The position numbers and the translations under genes were made by a program. The notes under the pieces are model-generated. The model was not told the origin of the DNA. It ran no database searches and saw only the letters and a list, made by a program, of their open reading frames with translations. Source: Desulfuromonadaceae bacterium (lineage in GTDB: Bacteria; Desulfobacterota; Desulfuromonadia; Geobacterales; Pseudopelobacteraceae). Taken from it: DNA of 64,000 nt. This document shows, in pieces, positions 42,234-50,884 of this stretch. Location: the NCBI GenBank assembly GCA_028712075.1, contig JAQTQX010000009.1, positions 1 through 64,000 on the forward strand, given 5' to 3'. How positions within the stretch are numbered: position 1 is the stretch's first letter; every line of letters starts with the position of its first letter.

Positions 42234-42845
42234 TTATATATACCGCTGCTGATTTTCCGATTGAAGAAACCGCGCAAATTTCTCTCCCATTGAAAATGCC
42301 TCCAGCAACAGTTCTGCACTCTCTTTCGGCGCTTTACCTAATTGGGCGTGAGTCACCAGAATAGAATCAACAATTGAAAGATTCACCTCGGGGGACCAGA
42401 GCTCAAAAACGGGAAGCACACATTCCGGATTCGATCCGTTACCACCGACAGAAACCACCATCCCTTTTTTCTTCTTTTTTACGGCACTTTCGTAGATTCT
42501 TTTGCCGGAGGGAGCTATTACCGGCTTCGCCAGACAGTAAGAGCGGTCAATCATGAGCTTCATCTGACTCGATACACTGTTGTAGTACACAGGCGTTCCC
42601 AGAATGAGGCCATCAGCTTTTTCGAACAATTCGTAGATTTGCTCCATACCGTCTTGATAAATACAGCCGGAGCCATCCTGACTCTTACACGCCCGACATG
42701 GCTGTATCACTAAGTCGCTCAGGTAGATTTTGGAGACAGCGGCTCCCGACTTCTGACATCCATCCAAGATCCTTTGGACAAGTGTGTCAGTATTCATCTG
42801 CTTCCGCGGACTTGCGACAATACCTGTTACCTGGATTTGCGTCAT
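42234..42845 (-). CDS. Iron-sulfur flavoprotein / NADPH-dependent FMN reductase
   Basis: A 203-residue flavodoxin-like protein: GIVASPRKQMNTDTLVQRIL is the FMN phosphate loop, IQPCRACKSQDGSGCIYQDGM the cysteine cluster of iron-sulfur flavoproteins, and GTPVYYNSVSSQMKLMIDRS the conserved flavin contact. It transfers electrons to an unknown acceptor. Last in the minus-strand group with the DJ-1 and methyltransferase genes. Confidence 0.88.
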   Translation of the reverse strand: MTQIQVTGIVASPRKQMNTDTLVQRILDGCQKSGAAVSKIYLSDLVIQPCRACKSQDGSGCIYQDGMEQIYELFEKADGLILGTPVYYNSVSSQMKLMIDRSYCLAKPVIAPSGKRIYESAVKKKKKGMVVSVGGNGSNPECVLPVFELWSPEVNLSIVDSILVTHAQLGKAPKESAELLLEAFSMGEKFARFLQSENQQRYI

Positions 42846-42872
42846 TGATGTAATCTCCCGTCCGTGTTGATC

Positions 42873-43493
42873 TCAGATCCGCCTCTCCAGACTTTCCGGA
42901 TAGGTGTATTCCATGTGACGAGCTGTTGAGCGGGCGATATCTTCACCGAAATATTCAGCCGTTACAATCAGCGCCAGATCAATACCAGCCGAGATTCCCG
43001 CCGACGTAAAGACGTTGCCGTCACGCACCACATGCAGCTGCTCTTCCACAATTACATCCGGTAACAACTCCTTCATCCAGCCAAGTGATTTCCAGTGGGT
43101 TGTCGCGTGGCGTCCGGACAATAGCCCGGCTTTGCCAAGCAGCATGGTGCCGGTGCATACCGAGGTGAGCGTAGCCACTTCCGTGGCCCGCTCCGCGATC
43201 CAGTCCAGCAACGGCGCGTTGCCAATCTCCCGCCGGGTGCCCCAACCGCCCGGCACCAGCAGAATGTCAAGCGGCGGGCACTCCGCCGTGGTCACATCCG
43301 GCAGTACCCGCATGCCGCCGCTGGTCCTGATAACGTCGTTCTTTTCCGCCACCAGCAATACATGAAACGGTGACGGTTCCTCCCGTCGCCGCTCCTCGTT
43401 CAGCCGCACCGAGCAGAACACCTCGTAGGGGCCGCAGTAATCCAGCACCTCAACATCGTCAAAGATCAGTATACCGACGGTCATACGTTGCAT
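42873..43493 (-). CDS. DJ-1/PfpI-family protein (paralogue 1)
   Basis: A 206-residue glutamine-amidotransferase-like protein. The nucleophile elbow is TSVCTGTMLLGKAG, with ATTHW downstream supplying the His. It is of the AraC-effector/isonitrile-hydratase type. A close paralogue, identical over long runs (PYEVFCSVRLNEE, SAGISAGIDLAL), is at 61006. It starts three bases after the methyltransferase stop. Confidence 0.9.
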   Translation of the reverse strand: MQRMTVGILIFDDVEVLDYCGPYEVFCSVRLNEERRREEPSPFHVLLVAEKNDVIRTSGGMRVLPDVTTAECPPLDILLVPGGWGTRREIGNAPLLDWIAERATEVATLTSVCTGTMLLGKAGLLSGRHATTHWKSLGWMKELLPDVIVEEQLHVVRDGNVFTSAGISAGIDLALIVTAEYFGEDIARSTARHMEYTYPESLERRI

Positions 43494-43496
43494 GAG

Positions 43497-44312
43497 TTAC
43501 TCCTTCGTCCCCATGGTGTACAGCACACCGACATCAAGCCAGATCCCTTCATCGGTCGCCAGTTCGGCAACCTCTTTCAGATGCTCCTGCCGGAAACGTT
43601 CCAGAACATCCTGCTCAAGTTGTTTCAGCAGGCCGCGAAACCCGGCGTTCCAGATCAGATCCCACCACTCGTTTTCATCGGCAAGATAAAAGCCCATATT
43701 TTTCTCTTCCACTCTGATATTCCGAATGCCTGCCGATTCAAAAAGCACCCGGCAGCCCTCTTCGGTGGCGATGCGCCGCCATGTCTGCGGCGGCAACTGC
43801 ACACCGTAGTTGACCAGCCGTGTTACCATGAGATCGCGGAGCGGGTTGAAGTAGCCCTCCTGGAAATTGCAGATGGCGATGGTACCGCACTCCCTCACCA
43901 GTGACGCAATCTGCGCCAGTTGGCTGTCCATGTCTTCGACAAAGAATATCCCGAATGCGCAGGTTGCCACGTCAAACCCGGCTTCGGCGAGGTTGATCTC
44001 TTGCATGTCCATTTCAAGGAACTCGACGTTGCGGACGTTCTGCCTCGCGGCTTTTTTCCGCGCCTGCTCCAGCATTCCCGCAGAGAAATCGATCCCCTTG
44101 ACAGAGCCGTGCGGAAGATAGCCAGACAGCGCCAACGCGGCATTGCCGGTGCCGGTCGCGATATCGATGATGCGCTCATTGCCATGCAGGTTCAGGATGG
44201 ATGCCAGATGTGCCGCTGTGGCGGGGAAAAAACGGAGCGCTTTGCAGTCGTATGCTTTGGAAACGGTGTTGAAGGTTTCCTTGATAATGGTTGTGCGTTG
44301 TGAAGGTTCCAT
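43497..44312 (-). CDS. SAM-dependent methyltransferase
   Basis: A 271-residue class I methyltransferase. Motif I is IIDIATGTGNAALALSGYLP, followed by GIDFSAGMLEQARKKAA (motif II acidic residue) and FLEMDMQEI. The substrate is unknown; the UbiE-like opening ETFNTVSKAYDCKALRFFP suggests a small lipophilic molecule. First gene of an operon with the DJ-1 protein and flavoprotein. Confidence 0.9.
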   Translation of the reverse strand: MEPSQRTTIIKETFNTVSKAYDCKALRFFPATAAHLASILNLHGNERIIDIATGTGNAALALSGYLPHGSVKGIDFSAGMLEQARKKAARQNVRNVEFLEMDMQEINLAEAGFDVATCAFGIFFVEDMDSQLAQIASLVRECGTIAICNFQEGYFNPLRDLMVTRLVNYGVQLPPQTWRRIATEEGCRVLFESAGIRNIRVEEKNMGFYLADENEWWDLIWNAGFRGLLKQLEQDVLERFRQEHLKEVAELATDEGIWLDVGVLYTMGTKE

Positions 44313-44694
44313 TTCGTTAGTTCCGTGTAGAAACGGTTTAATGTAAACGCCGAATTCTCAATACTGTTTCCCTGGGCTGATCGGCCCTTGCCAGTCGGTT
44401 GACAAAAGCTCTTTTGCTACAAAACCGATTCAGAAGACCATGGCCGACAAGCAGTACCGTTCAGTGTTCCGCAGCCAACTCCTTCAGACATTGCGCTCCG
44501 GCTATCGCCCTGCGCCTGATCACGTGCCGAAGGTTACATACTCAGAAGATTGGCCTGGGGAAGCCGCCGGGATAGCCAGAGCAGATACGTACCGACAACG
44601 ACATCAATCATGGCACAGAAAATCGGATACCACTAGGGGACGCCGGGGTTTACGAGTAATTGTCCGATTCAACACCATTAATCGTCGATTCTTA
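44313..44694. other. Gene-free stretch
   Basis: About 380 bases with no frame that I can assign on either strand; the long plus-strand frame running into 44695-45138 is the shadow of the VOC gene. Confidence 0.5.
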
Positions 44695-45138
44695 CTATGC
44701 GAAGCGCAACGCCATTCGCCGCTGCAGCTCCTCCTCCGACACGTCCTCAACATGGGTCGCCAGGTTCCAGACATTGCCGAACCGATCCTTTACCGCAGCC
44801 ATCCGGTCGCCCCAGAACATGTCGGTCGGCGCCATCGTGGAGGTCGCCCCTGCCTCCAGGGCACGCTGGTAGGTAGTTTCCATGTCAGCTACGTACAGGT
44901 AGAATGCGCCCGGCATCGGTACGCAATCGCCCCCCATCGGTTCGCCCATCATGATAATGGAGTCGCCGATCCAGACTTCGGCATGGGCGAGGGCACCATT
45001 GGGCATCATGACCCGTTCCTTCTCCCGGGCATCAAACGCCTGCTTCAGGAATTCGATCAACTCTACGGCGCCAGCGACTGTCAAAAAGGGGGTTATGGTG
45101 TGGTATCCTTCGGGGATTGATTTCACGCTCATCTTCAT
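44695..45138 (-). CDS. VOC-family protein (PhnB-like)
   Basis: A 147-residue glyoxalase/bleomycin-resistance-fold protein: YHTITPFLTVAGAVELIEFLKQAFDARE, ALAHAEVWIGDSIIMMGE and AAVKDRFGNVWNLATHVED are the PhnB-like signatures. Metal ligands are probably His and Glu in AHAEV and NLATH. Function unknown. It has a good AGGAGAAAT ribosome-binding site. Confidence 0.9.
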   Translation of the reverse strand: MKMSVKSIPEGYHTITPFLTVAGAVELIEFLKQAFDAREKERVMMPNGALAHAEVWIGDSIIMMGEPMGGDCVPMPGAFYLYVADMETTYQRALEAGATSTMAPTDMFWGDRMAAVKDRFGNVWNLATHVEDVSEEELQRRMALRFA

Positions 45139-45240
45139 TTCTCCTTTGCGGTTGATTTTTCGAGCAGCAGCTCTTTCCCCAATCTACACAACCCCCATGT
45201 CAGGGGGTGTCAGTAGTGTCACCGGCTCATATTCAACCGG

Positions 45241-45936
45241 CTAGCCGGGATCACGCATGCCGATGACGCTCCGCATATAGTGAGCGATACTGATATCGTC
45301 AGTCGGTTGGAACCGTTCTTCCAACCGTTCCAACGTCTCAAAGCGGTCGAAGCGGAAGTTCCGGTAATCCCTGCGCAGTTCGCACCAGGCCAGCAGAGTC
45401 CATTTCCCGGTCCAGCCGACTATGGCCAGTGGCCAGATGGTTCGCTCGGTTTGCTCCTGTTTTTCGTCCAGGTAAACGGCGCGGACTTTGTGCCGTTGTT
45501 CGCAGGCCCGGCGGAGTTTGCCATGCACCTCCCGCAGGCCGTCGTCGCTCTCCATGATCGGTATCCGGTATGGCTGCTGTTCCGCATGCCGCTGCAACGG
45601 CTCCGTCAAAATGGACCTGATCTTCAGTTCCGCACTGCGCGCTGCCTGCGCCAGGTCCATGTCGGTAAACGCTTGCACCATGCGCCCCCCCACGATCAAC
45701 GCCTGCAGTTCATCGGGGGTAAAGATGAGCGGCGGCAAGTGGTGGACGGGACGGATCATGTATCCGACCCCTGCCTCTCCTTCTATCGGTACGCCGGACA
45801 GAGCAAGAGACTGCACATCCCGGTACACGGTGCGCACCGAGACCCCCATGGTTTCCGCAATCGTCTCCCCTGTCATGGCGGTGCGCCGGGAGCGAAGCAG
45901 CATCACCAGTTGAAACAGCCGTTCAGCCTTGTTCAT
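45241..45936 (-). CDS. HTH/WYL-domain transcriptional regulator (YafY type)
   Basis: 231 residues from MNKAERLFQLV at 45936. HTH: MTGETIAETMGVSVRTVYRDVQSLALSGVPIEGEAGVGYMI. The C-terminal WYL domain contains AVYLDEKQEQTERTIWPLAIVGWTGKWTLLAWCELRRDYRNFRFDR, where the usual WYL is W-T-LLAWCELR. WYL domains bind ligands or nucleic acid. It lies 20 bases downstream of the split-barrel gene at 45956. Confidence 0.9.
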   Translation of the reverse strand: MNKAERLFQLVMLLRSRRTAMTGETIAETMGVSVRTVYRDVQSLALSGVPIEGEAGVGYMIRPVHHLPPLIFTPDELQALIVGGRMVQAFTDMDLAQAARSAELKIRSILTEPLQRHAEQQPYRIPIMESDDGLREVHGKLRRACEQRHKVRAVYLDEKQEQTERTIWPLAIVGWTGKWTLLAWCELRRDYRNFRFDRFETLERLEERFQPTDDISIAHYMRSVIGMRDPG

Positions 45937-45955
45937 GACGGGTCCAGATTCATGG

Positions 45956-46420
45956 CTATCTCCGCGCCTTGCCGGAAATGGCGTCAATTTCGACCCTAAA
46001 CACCCGCGTCTTGTGGCTGTCTGTGGCAATGTAGCGCTCCCCGGCATCGCGGAAGCCGGCGGAGTACTTGGCCACCAGCCCTTCCAGCCCCCGCTGCTTC
46101 TCGGCGTCGAAGACCTCCGTCACCCGGCCGGAGACAATGACGCTCTCATAGCGGGTGGAAAATTTCTCAGGCAAGACTTCGGTTGCTCCCACCACGCAGA
46201 AGGAGACGCGGTTATCAGCAGTCAGGTTCTCCAGCTTGTGCCCTTCAAGGGCGCAGTGGAAATAGATCCCGTAGTCGATGACGCAGTAGCTAAGAGGGAC
46301 GCCGTAAGGGGCACCATCAGCGGAGACAGTGGCAAGCACCCCATATTCGCCCAGCACCAACAAATCCAGTGCCTCCGATTCCGTAAGCCCCCTGTCATTC
46401 CTGCGCAGATTGCGGTTCAT
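45956..46420 (-). CDS. NimA-like pyridoxamine 5'-phosphate oxidase-fold protein
   Basis: A 154-residue protein: ALDLLVLGEYGVLATVSADGAPYGVPLSYCVID and YFHCALEGHKLENLTADNRVSFCVV are the NimA/PNPOx-2 signatures, including a GHK that binds the flavin phosphate or haem. NimA relatives reduce nitroimidazoles; the substrate here is unknown. It is adjacent to the WYL regulator. Confidence 0.9.
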   Translation of the reverse strand: MNRNLRRNDRGLTESEALDLLVLGEYGVLATVSADGAPYGVPLSYCVIDYGIYFHCALEGHKLENLTADNRVSFCVVGATEVLPEKFSTRYESVIVSGRVTEVFDAEKQRGLEGLVAKYSAGFRDAGERYIATDSHKTRVFRVEIDAISGKARR

Positions 46421-46450
46421 GGCTTCCCCCCTCGTTTGATTGCGACATAC

Positions 46451-46960
46451 TCACCTTTTCAAATTTCCATTTTCAAGGTCAGATGTTTCTGATTGTTCCT
46501 TCAACGGTAAATAAACATCCGTTATCATTTCTTCTTCCTTCACATTCGGCCCCACGTTGACATAGTGAAAGATCATGGGGAGATCGCAGAGCGCTTCACC
46601 GCTTTGAGGCAACCATGTTTCATAGAGATAGACGGCAGCCCGGTTGTTCGAGCGGGAACCAACGTCTCTTGCGCGAGCGCATCGTTGTGACGGAATCATC
46701 TTTGTCCCGATGCCGTAAGGATTGTGGCCAACGTCATCTTCCACGGAAAGACAGAAGTCGACATGGTGCTCAACAGGCGAAGTGTTGCGTGGATCTGTGT
46801 AGTGTAGTCCATAATTACGGTACTTCGACTGATCCAGCAAACGGTTCTCGAGCCTCCAGGCAATCAGCCTGTGCGCGGTTTCGTGTTCGAGCTCTGGTGA
46901 ACCGTAGTGCTCAATGCAGGCAACTTTTGTTTCAGGAAATGTGACTATTTCAACTTCCAT
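46451..46960 (-). CDS. GyrI-like effector-binding protein
   Basis: 169 residues from MEVEIVTFPETKVACIEHYG (ATG at 46960, AGGAG ten bases upstream). This is the stand-alone AraC_E_bind/GyrI-like fold: EHHVDFCLSVEDDV, then AAVYLYETWLPQSGEALCDLPMIFHY. Such proteins bind amphipathic small molecules or gyrase. It lies 50 bases downstream of the DUF1835 gene. Confidence 0.85.
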   Translation of the reverse strand: MEVEIVTFPETKVACIEHYGSPELEHETAHRLIAWRLENRLLDQSKYRNYGLHYTDPRNTSPVEHHVDFCLSVEDDVGHNPYGIGTKMIPSQRCARARDVGSRSNNRAAVYLYETWLPQSGEALCDLPMIFHYVNVGPNVKEEEMITDVYLPLKEQSETSDLENGNLKR

Positions 46961-47010
46961 GCAGATAGCTCCTACGACCGGCATGAGAGACGCGCGGCTT
47001 TTTGCGCGTC

Positions 47011-47895
47011 CTACTCAATGCCTTGGTTCGGCAATGCTTTGATTGTAAAGTCGTTGATAGGAACCTCGCTTTCCCATTGTGGCAGCCTGTCCATCGGGCC
47101 ATCGATCCTCACCAACGGTGGTTCACGCTCCGCGAGCGCATTGATCTTTGCCCAAAGAGTTATGTCTCCCCAAAAATGCGGAGGTGCATCAGCGGCAGCC
47201 ACGGATGTGAAGATCTTGCTTGGAGTTTCGCAGCCGGCACGAATAGCCGCCAGGGCAAGTTCTTCAAGCCTCCCCAGGCCAGTGACGGGGTTGGGACATT
47301 CCTGCAGCCATCGGACGACGGCTGCAGGAATCCAAGGCAACGGAGCGTTGGTTGTTTTAGACAGTTCGGTCAACACGCCAGAGTCTTGAGTTGCGAAGGC
47401 CTCGTCCACTCGGACAGCGAACTGAAACTGGGTTTCGGTGACGAGCCGACGGTTGCCATACAAGGAAGCCAGTTGATCGGGCTGAATCTGCCCGAGCCCG
47501 TGGAATGGCGCGATTCCAGGGAATGCGTCAACACAGAGAAGCTCCACTCCTCGGGCGCCTAGGTGCAGCAGGCATGTGAGGATATGTGCGAGCATGGACT
47601 GATCAAAGAGGCAGGCGTCAAACCACAGGACGATATGTTTATCCACCGCTGCCTCGGCCAACTTGCGATACTGATTGTGAAGCGTCTCCAGAACGCGCCA
47701 CCTATCTAATCCGTCTCCGGTGGCTTTTTCGAGAAAGACCGCCCGGGCATTGAGGTACTTTTCGTCGGGCCAACCAGGACACCTGGGACCGTCATACAAT
47801 ATGTCGTGCCAGACGAACACTTCGCCGGGCAGCCCGGATTTCACAAGACTCCCTCCTGCGATGTCGCCACTAGCTATGTGAAGCGTTTCGACCAT
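47011..47895 (-). CDS. DUF1835/DUF3658 protein
   Basis: A 294-residue protein. Residues 1-130 are DUF1835 (LHIASGDIAGGSLVKSGLPGEVFVWHDILYDGPRCPG, later IVLWFDACLFDQSMLAHIL). The C-terminal part resembles DUF3658. Function unknown; the first domain has a Rossmann-like beta-alpha pattern. A strong dyad at 47927-47958 lies just upstream. Confidence 0.85.
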   Translation of the reverse strand: MVETLHIASGDIAGGSLVKSGLPGEVFVWHDILYDGPRCPGWPDEKYLNARAVFLEKATGDGLDRWRVLETLHNQYRKLAEAAVDKHIVLWFDACLFDQSMLAHILTCLLHLGARGVELLCVDAFPGIAPFHGLGQIQPDQLASLYGNRRLVTETQFQFAVRVDEAFATQDSGVLTELSKTTNAPLPWIPAAVVRWLQECPNPVTGLGRLEELALAAIRAGCETPSKIFTSVAAADAPPHFWGDITLWAKINALAEREPPLVRIDGPMDRLPQWESEVPINDFTIKALPNQGIE

Positions 47896-47926
47896 CGTTC
47901 ATTTCTCCTGTCGAACTTAGTTATTG

Positions 47927-47958
47927 ACCAGTTCACGCACATGTGCGCGTGAACTGGT
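47927..47958. promoter_or_regulatory. 12-bp dyad upstream of the DUF1835 gene
   Basis: ACCAGTTCACGC (47927-47938) and GCGTGAACTGGT (47947-47958) are perfect complements around eight bases. It is 32 bases upstream of the DUF1835 start and lacks a T-run, so it may be an operator rather than a terminator. Confidence 0.55.
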
Positions 47959-48130
47959 GATCTTCCCAAACGGAACATTTTCAAATGAAGCAGTTTAGGT
48001 GAATTCACACTCCGGCGCGGAGCCATTTTAGCGTATCATGCCATGCCGCAGCAGATTCGCGAAATCTCAAAAACACGCAAAACCAGCGCAGTTGCCCGCT
48101 TCCTACGAATACGGGACATGGAATGCCGGA
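47959..48130. other. Short gene-free interval
   Basis: No recognisable gene or promoter between the dyad and the end of the alpha/beta hydrolase gene. Confidence 0.4.
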
Positions 48131-49060
48131 TTATTGCTTTTGCTCTCGCATCATCCGCGCCACCTGACCGAAGAACTCCCGGCGATAGTCCGTCCCCCCG
48201 GCCTGTAAGCGATGATCAGCAGCAGGATATACGGTAAGCTTCAGGTTTGTCTTGCCCGCTTCCCTAAACTTCGCTTCCAAATGGCGAGCCGACTCCACCG
48301 GCACACTCTCGTCCTGCTCACCGACTCCCACCATGATCGGGATATTCAGTTTGAAGTAATACGGCAATGGGTCCAGGTCCATCACATCGGTCCACCAACG
48401 GTAACGGTTGCCGAACCAGTTCTTGTCGATACTCCGGGGATCGGACGCAATCTCTTGCCACCCTGTCTCCACATTGAATCCAATTGCCCCCTTCTCCTTC
48501 AGAGTGACAAGCGAACGCCGCATTGTGTACCCGCCACTGCCGATAATCGCCAAGTGGGTCACCTCCTGCACCATGCCGGCTACCCGGGCGGCAACCTGAC
48601 TCCCCTCCGAGACCCCCACCAGCAGGAAACGCTTCGGTCGGTCGCCTTCGGAATCGAATTGAGCCCGGATGAACTCGGCATAATCAGCCACCCACTGTTC
48701 CGGATTGTTGGACAGGTGAAACGCTTCGCCGCAGCCAAACATGCCAGTGCTCCGGTCGCTCACATGACGCTTGTTGAGCACGAAGACCCGGGACGGCAGG
48801 TCGAGTCCGGCGATATAGTTGGGCATTACATACTTCCAGCTCGGGCAGCCGGAGCCACCGTAAAAGAAGACAAACGTATCGGGTCGAGGATTATCGTCGA
48901 TGGTAAAGGTGTAATAGATGGCCGAACCGCCGTCTTTGAAGTGGAAGACATTTGCCTCCGGTGCGTTGCCGACGTAAACATGGGCAAGGCGCTGGAGGTT
49001 GGTGCAACCAACAAGTGCGAAAAACATGAAAATTATCGTGAATCGAAGTATGACCATCAC
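48131..49060 (-). CDS. Alpha/beta-hydrolase lipoprotein
   Basis: A 309-residue protein. The signal peptide ends in lipobox FALVGC. The nucleophile elbow is GVSEGS, preceded by the oxyanion region FFYGGSGCPSWKY. Asp in GVGEQDESVP and His in AADHRLQ complete the triad. A lipid-anchored periplasmic esterase or peptidase; substrate unknown. Confidence 0.85.
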   Translation of the reverse strand: MMVILRFTIIFMFFALVGCTNLQRLAHVYVGNAPEANVFHFKDGGSAIYYTFTIDDNPRPDTFVFFYGGSGCPSWKYVMPNYIAGLDLPSRVFVLNKRHVSDRSTGMFGCGEAFHLSNNPEQWVADYAEFIRAQFDSEGDRPKRFLLVGVSEGSQVAARVAGMVQEVTHLAIIGSGGYTMRRSLVTLKEKGAIGFNVETGWQEIASDPRSIDKNWFGNRYRWWTDVMDLDPLPYYFKLNIPIMVGVGEQDESVPVESARHLEAKFREAGKTNLKLTVYPAADHRLQAGGTDYRREFFGQVARMMREQKQ

Positions 49061-49076
49061 GCACTTTCCTTAAATA

Positions 49077-49358
49077 TTAGTGAAACGTTATCTCGATACT
49101 GACCACATCCCCTTCCTTGATGCGCTCCTTCTTGCGCACGTCGGCCTTGATGGCGATCAGATACCCCTTATCCTTGTCCGGGAAAAGCGTTGTTTGCCAT
49201 TCGGTACTGCCGATACGCGCCGAAACTGCCACAAATCCCCGCCCCACCTTGGTGACGATGCCGCTCTTCCTGATAAAACTTGTGATCGTGTCGCCGGCAG
49301 TGACAAAATACCACCCCCCTGGTCTCGGATACCGCCACACAGTGCCTTTGATCAGCAT
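49077..49358 (-). CDS. DUF1905 protein
   Basis: 93 residues from MLIKGTVWRYPRPGGWYFV (ATG at 49358). DUF1905 is normally the N-terminal half of YdeI-like proteins; here it stands alone: KVGRGFVAVSARIGSTEWQTTLFP then YLIAIKADVRKKERI. Its start codon overlaps the cupin stop codon, so the two are translated together. The YdeI-like partner half occurs separately at 35480. Confidence 0.85.
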   Translation of the reverse strand: MLIKGTVWRYPRPGGWYFVTAGDTITSFIRKSGIVTKVGRGFVAVSARIGSTEWQTTLFPDKDKGYLIAIKADVRKKERIKEGDVVSIEITFH

Positions 49359-49696
49359 CACCAGTAATCCTTCCTGGGAGGCGAGAAACAATCCACTATC
49401 TCGCCCGACTCAATAATTTCGATACTATGTTCCATATCATTTGGAATGGAATAGGAGTCTCCGGGGCCGATCACCTGATCTAATTCCCCGAAGCAAAGCC
49501 GGTATTGCCCCGAAAGCACATATCCGCTCTGTTCATTCGGGTGTTTGTGAGGCGGAACCCGATCCCCTGATTTGTACAGCATCTTCGCGATCATGGTGTC
49601 TTGCCCGCACGCCAGGACAACAAAATCCACTCCGAGAAAATTTCTTCGATAACCATCAGAGAATTTCACGATCATTTTGTCTTTCATTAGCGACAT
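49358..49696 (-). CDS. Cupin-domain protein
   Basis: 112 residues from MSLMKDKMIVKF (49696; 49687 is possible). A small cupin: PPHKHPNEQSGYVLSGQYRLCF supplies HxH and Glu/Gln ligands, and GDSYSIPNDMEHSIEII the last His. It probably binds a metal and a small ligand. Operon with the GNAT and DUF1905 genes. Confidence 0.82.
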   Translation of the reverse strand: MSLMKDKMIVKFSDGYRRNFLGVDFVVLACGQDTMIAKMLYKSGDRVPPHKHPNEQSGYVLSGQYRLCFGELDQVIGPGDSYSIPNDMEHSIEIIESGEIVDCFSPPRKDYW

Positions 49697-49707
49697 GATT
49701 AGCAAGC

Positions 49708-50202
49708 CTAAAACTTCAACACGTAACGCGCATAGGGTGCACCCGCGATCAAGCTCAGTTCCTTGTCCATCACAAATCCCATCCGTAGATAGAGCGGCAG
49801 CGCGACACTCATGACCGGGCTGGTATGCAGGCCGATACAGTCGGCCCGGTCGCGTCGGGCGCGGCGGATACACTCCTCGGTCAATCTCCTGCCGATCCCT
49901 TTTCCCCGGTAGTTGGGATGGGTAACCAGCATTCGGACAGTTGGCCACCCTTCCGGATACATGTCGGGATTCGAGGCATTCGGCGGCATGTAGCAGACGG
50001 CACCTACATCACGGCCATGGTCTTCGGTGACGATCAGCTCTCCGTTTGAGGCAAGATTAGCCATGGATCCGACCGCCGCAATCATACCGTCCCACTGAGC
50101 CGGGTCGTACCCGGCTTTCAAAACTTGCCACGCATCCGCCGTCAGCACATTGACCGCCGAGAACTCTTCCTCACGGGCATTTCTGATGTTGTACGGGAAC
50201 AT
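49708..50202 (-). CDS. GNAT-family N-acetyltransferase
   Basis: A 164-residue acetyltransferase. The acetyl-CoA loop is visible as VRMLVTHPNYRGKGIGRRLTEECI, with LYLRMGFVMDKE at the end. Target unknown. First gene of a three-gene run (GNAT, cupin, DUF1905). Confidence 0.9.
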   Translation of the reverse strand: MFPYNIRNAREEEFSAVNVLTADAWQVLKAGYDPAQWDGMIAAVGSMANLASNGELIVTEDHGRDVGAVCYMPPNASNPDMYPEGWPTVRMLVTHPNYRGKGIGRRLTEECIRRARRDRADCIGLHTSPVMSVALPLYLRMGFVMDKELSLIAGAPYARYVLKF

Positions 50203-50293
50203 CCAATTCTCCTAAAATGAGATTCCTTCGTGCAGTGCTACACTCTGACCGACATCGCTGCGGCCGGTGTCAGGAAAGATGGCCGTGGGGTGC

Positions 50294-50884
50294 TCAGATC
50301 CCCTTCCTGTCCAGCCATTTTGTCACGACCGGCGGTGCATAATGCCGGAACCGTTCCAACAGGTTCTCGGGGACACTCTCAACAATCAACATGGAGCGAT
50401 GAACCTGTTTGACGAACTGCTCGTCAACGGTGTGATCCAGAAACGTCACGAGAGGGTCAAAATACCCTTCAATATTGAGCAGACCGCACGGTTTGTAATG
50501 AAATCCCAGTTGCGCCCAGGTCCAAACCTCAAAAAGCTCTTCGAGTGTTCCGATCCCGCCCGGCAAGGCGACAAAGCCATCCGAGAGTTCAGCCATAAGG
50601 GCCTTGCGCTCATGCATCGACGATGTCACATGCAGTTCTGTCAAATCGGCATGTGCGACCTCTTTTTGCACCAGTGCCGCCGGAATGACCCCAACGACCT
50701 TGCCGCCGAGGCTGAGCATCGTATCGGCCAGCACGCCCATAATTCCCACGTTGGCGCCACCGTAAACGAGCCTTACGTTCTGTGCCACCAACGACGCGGC
50801 CAGCGCCCGTGCAACGTCCGCATAAGCTTCCAGTCGGCCCGGACTGGAGCCGCAGTAGACACAGATGCTTTTGATTTCTGTCAT
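50294..50884 (-). CDS. LOG-family protein (Rossmann nucleotide hydrolase)
   Basis: 196 residues from MTEIKSICVYCGSSPG (ATG at 50884, overlapping the upstream tag stop). The motif PGGIGTLEELFEVWTWAQLG with GGANVGIMG identifies the cytokinin riboside 5'-monophosphate phosphoribohydrolase (LOG/YvdD) family, which cleaves AMP-like nucleotides. The physiological substrate in bacteria is not settled. Confidence 0.92.
   Translation of the reverse strand: MTEIKSICVYCGSSPGRLEAYADVARALAASLVAQNVRLVYGGANVGIMGVLADTMLSLGGKVVGVIPAALVQKEVAHADLTELHVTSSMHERKALMAELSDGFVALPGGIGTLEELFEVWTWAQLGFHYKPCGLLNIEGYFDPLVTFLDHTVDEQFVKQVHRSMLIVESVPENLLERFRHYAPPVVTKWLDRKGI

Noticed and set aside
44440..45120. Plus-strand frame of 226 codons
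   Set aside because: It overlaps the VOC gene on the opposite strand and shows no domain.
48212..49102. Plus-strand frame of 296 codons
   Set aside because: Antisense to the alpha/beta hydrolase with triad and lipobox; His/Arg-rich composition typical of a shadow.
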